NCBI RefSeq assembly: GCF_003086295.3
Contig: NC_092040.1
Coordinates: forward strand, 2,852,001 to 2,916,000
From: Arachis hypogaea
Taxonomy: Eukaryota > Streptophyta > Magnoliopsida > Fabales > Fabaceae
Reading direction: 5' to 3'
DNA: 64,000 bases
The position numbers were made by a program, and so were the translations under genes. A model generated the notes under the pieces. The model did no database searches and was not told the origin of the DNA. It was given only the letters and a program-made list of their open reading frames with translations. Shown piece by piece: positions 31,934 to 43,848 of the stretch (its first letter is position 1; every line of letters starts with the position of its first letter).

Positions 31934-33768
31934 TACCCAATCTTTCTAATCTTCTTCTGATCTAGAACCCCATCTTCACTAATATCATATTCTTTAGCAC
32001 CTCAAGGGTGTCAACCCGAAAAATTCAAAACAACACAGGGTTGAAAGATTTAAACACAACTTATTCGTCAATATTTTTAATACAACTATTTGTATATCTA
32101 CTCATAATAATATATTTACTATTAAATATATTGAGAGAATATGAGAAGAGAGTTGAAATAATATTTATAAGAATGGATATAAATAAGTTCTTTATATAGT
32201 AAACAAAAAAATTTGTTCCGTACCTATCACATATATACAGTATATGAGATGCTTAAATATATATTTTTATTTCTGTATGTACGAGATAAAAATAAATATA
32301 TTTCGTCTTTAGTATAATTAAATAAAATATGAGCATATGATATTTTAAAATGTATCCTATTTACGAACGTAATACATTATAAACAAATTTCAATATATCT
32401 CGTTCTTAAGGGGGACAAAATATATTCTAACAAAGCAGAAATGTGTATGAACCAATTGTACTAGATACTATAGTTAATTAAATAAATGTATTCATCATTA
32501 CGTAGGAATGTTTAGAACATTCATTAATTTATTTGTAAAATGCAAAAACATCACATAACAAACCGTTCCATTTTAATTTTTATGTTGAGGACCATTCCAT
32601 TTAATTAATTAGTCCGCCTTATGCATCTTTTTTTCTTCCTTTCTTTCTTTTTCCATTAATTCTTTTGGTCCTGCTCAAGTAGTCTATGTCAAAATTGATG
32701 CATTGTTTGAATTTTAAGACATAACCAACAAAATACTAATATTCACTGATAATGTTGCACTAGCTAGTAATAAATTAAAGTTCAATAGCCACGTGACTAA
32801 GTTTTAATTGTAATGTTTGATCTTCTAGACACTCTATCAACTCTAATATTTTAGCTTGCTTCCATATTTTTCTTATATTCTGAAAGTTTTTAGGTTTTTA
32901 CTTTTTTTTTCAAAAGTAGTATGACAAAATTATTTTTTTTAAAATTTAAACTGATATAAAAAGATATATAAATTATTACATTTTTAATATATTTTCATGT
33001 AAAAATCTCTTTTAGTTTTATGCTAATTTATTTTTGGATTCAATAATAAATATTGAATTCTGGACTTTTAAATCATTAAAGTTTTAATATTATACCATAA
33101 AATTATTTATCACAAAAATTTAAGTTAATCAGAAGAAGAGACACATAAATAATTATATCTCTAACAGACTTGACTCGAAAATAGAGAAAAAACAGGTGAA
33201 AAAAAAAAACAAAATCAAGTCATAACTGTGATCATTCTAAAATTTTCTTCGCTAAGGCCGTTAGGAATAAGAAAAAACCACACATAAAATAAAAGAAAAG
33301 AAAATAATATGACATCTAGGGGAGCATTACACCTACAATTGCAAATAAGGAAAGGAAGAAAAAAAAAATTCAAGAGTGTTGCTACATTTATCGAAAAGAA
33401 AGGTCAAAAGTAGTGTACACTGTATACCAAGATATATCTAAAAAGAAGGATTAAGAAGTTCTGGTAATAACTTGGTATATACTAAGGAAAGTGGTAGCTA
33501 GAGACAAGACAGATGCATATAACAAGAAACTATACACGTTACATATTCATGGATCGATTATGACATATATGGTCCAAATTCAGGAAAGATCTTAATTATT
33601 TAGGTGCTACCCCTAATTTAATTCAAGCTAGGAATAATCCTATGGTGTATATATTTTTGCATGTAATGGTGAAAGGTGTTGTATGTATAAGCTCTTATTT
33701 TAGCAACAAAAAAAGGCTGTTGTTTTAGGGTTTGTTTGATTTTAAAAACAGAATAAAATACGGCACTA
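31934..33768. other. AT-rich intergenic DNA
   Basis: No gene supported. Poly(T)/poly(A) runs and short inverted TA-rich stretches only. Confidence 0.7.
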
Positions 33769-33777
33769 AAAATAAAG

Positions 33778-33918
33778 GTGGAAACTCAGCTGCAGTTAAC
33801 TTCATGTGAAGTTGATAACTGAGAGTCGTTAGATAATTTGATTGATTTGACTAAATTTTCATCTAATAGCTCTCAACTATCAACTTCACGTGAAATTGAC
33901 TGCATTTGAGTTTTCACC
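33778..33918. mobile_element. Palindromic Mutator-type MITE (AhMITE1-like)
   Basis: 141 bp that fold into a near-complete hairpin: GGTGGAAACTCAGCTGCAGT at the left, and GGTGAAAACTCAAATGCAGT when the right end is read on the minus strand, continuing as caacttcacgtgaag and gagagtcgttagat pairs. The exact 9-bp direct repeat AAAAATAAA flanks it (33769-33777 and 33919-33927). Length, sequence style and 9-bp duplication resemble the active peanut AhMITE1 family (recalled from knowledge). Non-coding. Confidence 0.85.
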
Positions 33919-34254
33919 AAAAATAAAATAAAAAATTGTTTAATAATAAATTAAATATAAAAAAAGATTAAATTTTAAAAGATTATTTTACTCTCATTTT
34001 TCTACACAAAAAATTTTTGAAAAAAAATTGTGATAATAAAAAATATAATTATAAAAAATTAATATAAATAATAAAAGAAAAGTTGTCTTTTGTTACGTTT
34101 TTGTGTTTTAACTTTTATCGGTCAAAATAGATAGAATATATCAATTCAATATCTCATAATACAATAATGTCTATATTTATATTTTATCAATTGTCAAACA
34201 TAATTTTATATTTATGTATCTATATTTATAAACATAATAAGTAGAAACATTATG

Positions 34255-34257
<3 letters not shown>

Positions 34258-34302
<45 letters not shown>
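34258..34302. repeat. (ATT)n microsatellite
   Basis: About 15 perfect TTA/ATT units. Confidence 0.95.
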
Positions 34303-36191
34303 GGTTTTCTACAATAATATTCCTCATCCTAAGCCAAATAAGGGTCTGTGTTCGAATTTTCAATGCATGTTTAAGTAAATAAGTGAACTTATCATTTGAC
34401 TAATAACTCAATAGTTGGTTTATTATATTGTGGTACTGTTATACATACAAGAATTTTTATAAATTAAATTAGTTTAAACAATGATTAGCTCAACAAAACA
34501 CACCTATATAAAAACACATGTGAATTGTACACTTCTTTTTCTTCCTTCTTCCATTGTTGCTGCTGCATTTATTTTTTTTTTCTCTTGACTTCTTGTTCTT
34601 CTTGTTCAATTTTTTTTTATTTTGCATTTTTATTGGGTTTTTTTCTTTTTATTCTTCTTATTTTGTTGTATTTTTTTTTTTTTTTGAGAAAGAGAAACTA
34701 AAGAATACTAGACCACTTAATATTGTTGTTGATGACGTTGTTGTTATTATAATGCCGATTCGTCGCTAAAACAATCATCTATACTTTAATTTGGATCTTC
34801 TAAAACAATAATCATATGCGTTTTTAAATTTTTCGTTGGTTAAAACTTAAAAGAAAAACGTTGGTTTCATATTTAAAACGTAATCTAAAACATGCAGCAT
34901 CGCTTGATTGTTACTTGTTAATATACAATGAATATTAAAGTAGCTAGATCTGCCATATATATCTGCCATATAATTAAATTAAGTTATAGTTCCTGAAAGA
35001 CATGGAAAGCAATATAAATTAAAATTACAACGGAAAACTACATTTGCGTTGAAAAGAATACTAATAATAATATGAGAAAAAAAAAACATTCTTAAAAAAA
35101 TATAAGAACATCCGAAATTCTTAAAAATAAAAATATTTTAAATTCAAATAAAAAAAAATTTAAATTCAATCTAAAAAAAACTCATGTTTAGTAGATTTCA
35201 TATTGAATTAATTGATAATTTACTATAATTTTAGCTGAAATTAACTACTATAATATTAGTTTTAATTTCCAACATTATTCTAATAATATATTGATTATCC
35301 AAGTAATTTATTTAAAGACTTCTTTAATTACACGCAAGAGTAGACATTATTATGAAAAGAAAGAAAAGCTACTGATAGCTAACTATCATTATTCTGTTGA
35401 AAGTAACACTTACTAACGAACTCACAACTAACTGAATTTAGTGTATACGACACATAAGATATATATATACACTACTACAATGCTCTTAATAACTAACGTC
35501 CATCATTATTCACTAAATATAATTCATATAATATATAGTACTATCATAATGTTTGGTCGGTCGAGTTTTGAACATCACTTTCCATTATATTAATTAATTA
35601 ATTCACCTATAATTTACGTATATGCGATCAAAAAACGTCTCAAGATATTGCCGTAAGATGCGTTGTTATCTGATCAAGATTCAAGTGCCAATAACGTCTT
35701 ATATATGTTGTGTTTATTTGTTAAGATATGGATATTAATTATTAAACACATTAATATATGTTTATTGTTTATTTGTTGAGACATAAATTTAGATAAATAT
35801 CATAGTATATAGATACACATAAATATATATATATATAGTATTTTTTTTAGTTAAGACATGTAGACACAATACATAAGATATAAAATTTAATTTTTTTATC
35901 TTTAATTATTTTTAAAATTATTAATAGATAAAAGACAATACATAAGATATTGAGAGTAAATTTGACATTTAGTTTTTTCATGTGTTATTTTATATATTAT
36001 TATCAAACACATTATAAAAATTATGTATTTTTATGTTTATATATTTTTATATATTTATATATATGTTTATGTATTTTAAAGACACTAACTAAATACAGCT
36101 CACCCAAATACACGTTCATGCCCAGCCAGAGAAGGCTTGGGTCTATGTGTCAGTGTAGCTATCTCATTTGGCACAAACTAATTTCATTCCA

Positions 36192-36194
<3 letters not shown>

Positions 36195-36235
<41 letters not shown>
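36195..36235. repeat. (AT)n microsatellite
   Basis: About 20 perfect AT units. Confidence 0.95.
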
Positions 36236-36238
<3 letters not shown>

Positions 36239-38003
36239 TCTGGACAAATATCTTAATTAAATAATTAAATTACAAAATGGTGTAATGTAATGAAATACAC
36301 GCATGAACAAAAATTTCATAGTGTCAGTATAAATCATAACTTGCGTTTTACCATCTTCAATCGTTTTTTATTTCTTTTTTGTTCATCAAAATAATAAAAC
36401 GCAACTTCTATTTTATTATTTTCACGTTTTATTTTTTTGAAACAACAAAATGTAATCTGTGTTTTTTTGGCGGTCAGATTTTTTTTGAAGGACGCAAAAC
36501 GTAAGTTGCGTTTTTAAGAGAAAAAAATATTTTAATCAAGAATGTGTCTGTGTATTTTTGGAGACAATGATAATGATTGCCATTGGTATCGACGATATTG
36601 AAGAAGCCATGTTTGTTGTCTGCTGTGAAATTTAAGTATTTGGAGAATTAAAATTTAAAAAATTATGTTTGGAAAAATAATAATACTGTATATAGGCCAT
36701 GCACCAATAATATTGTATATCACCATTTTTATCTCCATTAATAAATTAATTTCTGTCAAATGAATTCAGAAAATTATAATATGAATAATAATATGAATAT
36801 ACAAAATTAAATAATTACATAATATTATTTATTTGCTTAAAAAATATAATTATACATGTTTTTTTCATTTTTTTAAATTAATTTTCTATTTTTTACCACT
36901 TAATTTCTAATTTTTTTATTTTCTCCCTTAAATAATATGTTATATATCATCTCGAGAAAATACTATTATTATTATAATTAAAATTAAGATTCAATTTTAC
37001 CATAAAGAATATTGATTTTGAATTTAATTTTATTAACTAAAAAAATTATACTAATATATCTAATATTTTTATATAATTAGCATGAAAAGCAATTTTTTTT
37101 TCATGGTAGCACCTAATTAAAGAATGGCACTATAAAATTATACAAATTAATCTCTTTTAATTTTTTTGATAATTAATATTCAAATTTAATTATTAGAAAA
37201 GTATTGAACTCTTTCACGGTACATGATAATAGATATATAGAATTCTCATAAACAATGATAACTAAAATCTTATGGCATATTTTTCTTTTTTTCTTTTTAT
37301 TTTTATTTTTTGCTTCTACACTAATTCGATGTGCTTAATATTTTTCTTTCAATAAATATTATACAAGAATCCAATTTTTATTTCTTATTATAGTTATTAG
37401 CATATGATTTGTAATTAACTATAATTCTAAATTTCATATAATATAATTGATATGTAATATATATTTTAAGAATTTTCAACTTAAAAGTTGAAATATTTAT
37501 AAAAATGGAACCGCTTTAAAACAACCATTACTACACGCGGATAAGACCAATCATTAATTCTGTATAAAAATGATAAAATTACTATCAAGATGTCATAAGG
37601 AATTTTAATACATGAGATCTTTTATTTTGCATAAATATTAAATATTTGATATAAATTTATAAAATTAAGAAAATCAATTAAATAAATAATAAAGCCAAAC
37701 AAATGAAACAATTCTATAAAATTATTACAAACATAAATAAAATTTAATTTTAATATATAGTGTAAAATAATATTACACGTGTATTCAATTATATAATGCT
37801 ACGTAATTAACAAAAATAACTATATTTTATTTTATCTGCATAAATAATTATTAAAAAACAGGAACGAAATTAAATAAATATATAAAATATTTTATACTAT
37901 CAATACATCAAAATTATAGTGATGTAAATATTAGTTTATAATATAGAAGTTACCAAACCCAGAAACCGGAAAAGAATGAAAGGGTAAAAAGAACCTTTTT
38001 GTA

Positions 38004-38457
38004 TAAGGCTGCACATGGATTGGATCAAATATAGCCTAAAATTCTATCCGATCTGCACTGTACTCATCGGATCAGATCGGATATCTAAAAAATTTATTTT
38101 TTATCTGTTTAAATCTATTTACTCCTAAAATATTATCAATAATAGTTCTCTTAAATAACAAAAATAAAATAATAACACAAGATTTAAGTTTAATTATTTT
38201 AAGTTGAAGTACAACATAAAAAATTAAAAACAAAATATCATAAAATTCATATCACATTAAGGTTTACTTTCTTAAACTATACTATTTATATGTGATGTGC
38301 GAATATGTGAATTTATAGATTGAATCCGCGGATATCACTGTCGAATCTGTAATCCGATCTGACTATAGTGCGGATCGGATAATATTCACAAAATTTAAAT
38401 CGGAAGCAGATAATTACTACGAATATACGGATATTATCCGATCCATCTACAGCCTTA
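38004..38457. mobile_element. hAT-type MITE
   Basis: The left end TAAGGCTGCACATGGATTGG and the right end read on the minus strand, TAAGGCTGTAGATGGATCGG, form the inverted repeat, and both ends carry repeated gatcggat motifs. The flanking 8-mers TTTTTGTA (37996-38003) and TTCTTGTA (38458-38465) differ at one base, fitting an 8-bp hAT duplication. 454 bp, no transposase. Confidence 0.82.
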
Positions 38458-38465
38458 TTCTTGTA

Positions 38466-38920
38466 AAATGGATTATCTAATTCAATTGATTCATAGCCAA
38501 GAATAAAATTCGCCTCGGACATTTGTTTTATTCGGCAAAGCTACACCAACAAAATGATTCATTTATTTTAGTTTTTACTTTTTATATGCTAATGATTCAG
38601 GAGGATTGTGTTTTACTACTTGTTTAAGGCATTACCAATCAAAATCGAGTAACAAGGAATTAAATGGTGGCAGGTGATGAGAGTTAATATGTACCGTTAT
38701 TCGTTGCATTTATTTCGTAACTTTTTTTTCTCTTTTCTTTTCGTTCTTTAATTTCTTCATTATTGCTTCTTTGAACTTTTATAATTTATCTGTTTATTAT
38801 TTTGGTTCGTTATCTTCAAAACGTTTTCCACCTAATGAAATCCTCAAAAATCTTCTTCGACGGTATATATATATTTAAAAAACCAACGTATTTCACACGT
38901 GTTTGTTAGGGTTCGGTTCT

Positions 38921-38996
<76 letters not shown>

Positions 38997-39548
38997 TTCT
39001 TAATTTTTTTAACCCGCCTTTCTTATATATTTATTATATTAAAATTATATAATTATTCTAATGATAATTAATAAATATTAAATAAAAAATTTAAATTATT
39101 TAAATTAATTTTTTATTGTCTCTCAAATATTATTGATATAAATATATATTACCTTTTAATAAAAACTTAATTAAGGATGTGTCTTATACAATTTTATAAA
39201 GTTTATATTTATACAACTATTACAATAATAATGACATAATATATATAATACATACATGGTTAGATTTCTATAGCTAGCTAGCATATATAAATTATTTTTT
39301 ATATATTAATAAAAAGTATTTTTAATTAATGCTTTTGTGAAATTCATTTATATAGGCATTCAAACACATAAATAAAAATATATCATTTAAAATTTTATCT
39401 ATAAGATACTAAATAACTGAATATTATAATGTATTAATTAATTACCATTATTTACCCTTTTAATTTATTGTCTCCTTTTTATTTTTATTTCTTGAAGCTA
39501 GCTAAGCAATATGATTGGATATTATTATCCAATCCCACAAAGGGGTAT
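38466..39548. other. FAO upstream intergenic region
   Basis: AT-rich, contains the long AT microsatellite at 38928-38994 and no other gene. Confidence 0.7.
38928..38994. repeat. (AT)n microsatellite
   Basis: About 33 perfect AT units, the longest in the window. Confidence 0.95.
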
Positions 39549-39556
39549 TATATAAA
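39549..39556 (+). promoter_or_regulatory. Probable TATA box of the FAO gene
   Basis: TATATAAA, 69 bp before the ATG, in a locally less AT-rich setting (aaaggggtat...ctccaagggtttgacac). This is a plausible distance for a short 5' leader. Confidence 0.45.
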
Positions 39557-39624
39557 CTCCAAGGGTTTGACACAACAATACATGAAATAACTAAAAGTTT
39601 GATACTTTATTAGAAACACATAAA

Positions 39625-42600
39625 ATGGAGGAAAACAAGAATATTATTAGTAGCAAAAACAATAGTAGCTTTAGATTGGGTTTGGGATCAAAAGATCATA
39701 GTGTGATTGAGCTTGGTAGCATTGACACACAAAGGCTCCTTCTAGAAGGTGGTGGTGGAGAGATGAGAGAAAAACAAAAGCCTCTCAAAAACACACTCAA
39801 CCAAAGGCAAATGAAAACTCTCATTGCCTTATGTGACACCATCTTGCCTTCTATCAATCACAATAATCTTCATGCCTTCTCTGATCAATCTCTTGCTAAC
39901 TTCTACAAAACTTCAGCTTCCATGGCTGGAACACCTCAACATGTATGCCTATTTATCTTTTTCAACTTTATTATTCTTGTTTTGATTTCCCATTTTTATA
40001 TTTAATTTGTTTCTAAACCCTAATTTGAATGATGGAGAGCCTTTTTAAAATGTATTTTTAACTTTTTTTATGCATGTAAACCTTTTAGAAATTTATTCAA
40101 AAAGTTTAAATTAAAAAGCGGAAAGACATATTTAAATAATTATATATCTAACATTACCGTCGCTAAAAGTTTCATAAAATAGTAGCTCGAAGAAGAAATA
40201 TTTTAAAGAATGAGTTATAAAAATATTGAAAATTTAAAATAACTCAAAGATTTGTTTAATTGTGAGTTTATTATTAATTATATGGATTCATATATGTGCA
40301 GGTTGGGGGAGTGATAAGTGAGAGACTGAAGCATCCATTAACAAGGTTATTGAAGATAGGGTTATGGATATTGTCTACATGGATTGGAACATTAATATTA
40401 TGTGGGATGCCATGTCTCTCAAACAAGTTTCCTTTTATTCAAAGCTTCCCTGACCTTCCTCTTCATAAACGCCAAAAGATTCTTCAATCTTGGTCTCTTA
40501 GTTATTTTCACCATCTTAGGATGTTGTTCAGAACCATCAAGCTTCTTACTCTACATGTCTTCTTTACTCAGGTAAACTAAATTTAATTAATTTAATATTT
40601 AATACAATTTTGAATAAGCCTAAGGAATAGATTTTTAATTAGTAATAATCAACATTAATTAATAATTTTTTCTTTATTGTAAATTAACTAGATTTTGAAC
40701 TTTATTTTTTAGATATTTAGGATTTAAAATTTAACATAAAAAAATAATTTTAATAACTTGCTACTGTTTATTTAGCATGTCTTTAATTATTGATGATGCA
40801 CAACTATATATTTTGTAAGCATGCAAAAATTTAATGATGATAATTATATATGTATATAAAAGACCAATAATTTTGTATATGTGTATGATATGATAGGAGA
40901 AAATCCATGTGTATCACTTTATCTATATATCAGCATCTCAATTTAATTCGTATGAAGATTTGTCACTGTTATGCAAGGTGTGTGTATAATACAAACAAGT
41001 TACATATAGATGGCACCTGCTTTAGTTTTGTCACTTTTCTAGTTTAATAATTTCCTTGATATTTTGTGTATACGTGGTGACGATTTAATTAACTTAAAAG
41101 AGTTTATCATTAACATACAATATTTGTGTATGTTGACATAAAAAAAAAAGTGAAGAATATTATTAACTATGTGATATGATTGTAGTTGGCAAGGGTTGGT
41201 GAATAATGCATGGTGATGTGTTAGTTGTTAGGTGTTTCTTTCTATCCATTTTCCTTTCCTATGTATGAGAGTTTGGTGCTACATCAAATTAAAGCATAGA
41301 GTATATTTATTTACAACATGCATCAAATTGGACGTGACATACACTTACATTATATATTTTTCACCTAATCACTACTTCAAATACTAGAAACACTACTACA
41401 CCAACCTTTTCTTCTTCGGTTCTTTTTTTTTTTTTAACAAAGCAAAACAATATTTCACCTTTAATTGGTCCGAAATAGAGTTTTTACATTCTTATGCATA
41501 AAAATCGAAAAAAAAATTTAATATAAAAATAGAGATGATGTTTTGTTTGAATATTATTGAATTTGAAGTGTATTATAGTATTGTAAAAATTATTCAATAC
41601 GTCCCCACGTATTGGTTAGGATGTTATCATGTGGGCAACACTAACACACCCCCCACATGGGTAACACACACTCGACTCTCCGCCTATAAAATTCACTTAC
41701 ATGTAATTATACCAAATAATTTCATTTTTAACAAAAATACCAATATTTTTTTCATATAAAAAAAATTACATTCCAAAACATTATAGATTGAAAATATTTC
41801 GCTTTGAATTGGTACATTCTCATAGATCCTGTATTCAAAGCCAAGGTAGGTCTACTTGCCAGAGTAAATTAATGAGGAGTTCATGTTCGTACACATTGAA
41901 ATATCTGTGTTACTGATACCTAAAGAATCCTAGCACAAAAATTGGTAAGAGTAGATGTATGATTTTTTTGCTTGTAAAATCTAAGTTATAGTAGATAAAC
42001 ATTTATTGCCTTCTGTAGTACATCACAAGAATATTTATTACACAATAATAAGGAAAAAAATATATGATTCTTAGAAATCACATATATTAATTAAATTCTT
42101 TGTTTGGTCTATTTTTAAGACATATAATCATATGCTATATTATTTTTCAATCAGATTTTTATTTTTATTCCTTTTGTCGAAGCATTTATTATTTAATTTA
42201 TTGCTCTCTTTTAAGAAAATCGTTGGCAGATTTTAAAAATTTAATAACCATATTAGATATCTATAAAAAATCAATTATCAAATTAATTATTTATATATTT
42301 ATACACAATACATAGTGATTATTTTTTATATCCAAATAATATTTTTGAAAATTCAGTTCTTTTGAAAAAGAAGATTACAAATCTATTGCTAGCTAAATCA
42401 AACATATATTATAACTTATATAATAAGCAAAACCATATTAATCAATTTTGGTAGATTTAATTATGATTATGTACATGCTATAGAGTACACTGAAATCATA
42501 GCACTGTCTAAATGTATAAATTGAAACATAAATATTTGATACAATGATACAGCTCAAGATGACATGGCAATTGTAAACGGTATTTAAGGCCAGTTGTTGT

Positions 42601-43803
42601 AGGGTCATTTTATTAGGGATATATAGGTAGAAGTGTAACATGGCAAATAATATAGGCTACATACATAGCTAGCAGCATCTTTGAAAGTAAGTCAAATCAT
42701 AACTTATAAAATAATTATTATTAAATTAATTATTTATATAAAATACATATTAAAATATAAAATATATATTAAAAATAAATTAAATAATACATATATCAAA
42801 TATATTATGATTAATTAATATATAATTAATATTTTATGAAAAAAAGTTTCAAGTGTAACAAAGATATCGATAATGTTCTAATTATTTTAATCGTTAATCT
42901 GAATTATAAAAAATATATAATATATATTAATTAAAATCAATACAAAATTAGTGTTCTAGATACACTTGAAATTTTTTCTATTTTATGTACATGTAACATT
43001 TTTGTTTTTCATTTCAATAGGTCCCATGCCCTTAAATGCCCACATGATTTAGTACCATCCTTATTTATTTGTTATGTACCACTCTAATCTGAATGAATGG
43101 TTTTAGGGAGGCAAAAGAAAAAAATGTAAAATGTCTTGTTAAAAATTAAAATAAAAAGAATGTTGATGACATAGATAGAAATTCTTGAAAGATGAGCTTG
43201 AATGTCATAAAATTTGAAGTTAATTTTATTCAACTCAATCTATCTAGAATCTTAGCTTATATAGGTTGGGACAAGATGACCACCAAGCATGTATTTTTTC
43301 TATTTTGCCATAAGTTAAAAGGACTACTGGCAAATACTCCAGAAGATAGAAAAGGACTAGTGTCGCTTTCACAATAAATAACGTTTATAACTGGATACAG
43401 TTGATGGTTGAGCTTTTATGTGGTTGTACCTTATTTTGCTTACTTTGCTAAACTTCATAGTACAATCATATATGCATGTGTTCTATAAATAAAAGAATTG
43501 TGCAAGTAGCATTACCTGAAGTTAACATTTCCTTTTCACTTTAATGTGATGAGGTTTTTTAATTTTCACATCTTGGGTCAAGCAGTTTAATTTGAATACA
43601 CAAGATATTAACTGAAATTGTTAAATCCGCTTTTTTTTTAAATATTACATATATGTATAAAAAGAAAAATTATAAAAAAAAATTTAGTTAATTAATATTA
43701 GTCAAAAGTTTTTATTTAAATTTTTTTATTCTTTATAAAGAATTTAATATTTAGAATTTATAATTTAACGTTTAAAATTATGAATTTATATTAGGATCTA
43801 GAA

Positions 43804-43848
<45 letters not shown>

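Larger units (their letters stand above)
33928..38003. other. AT-rich intergenic DNA
   Basis: More than 4 kb without a supportable gene. Contains the ATT microsatellite at 34258-34302, T-rich stretches at 34567-34690, and the AT microsatellite at 36195-36235. Possible open frames here are low-complexity. Confidence 0.7.
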
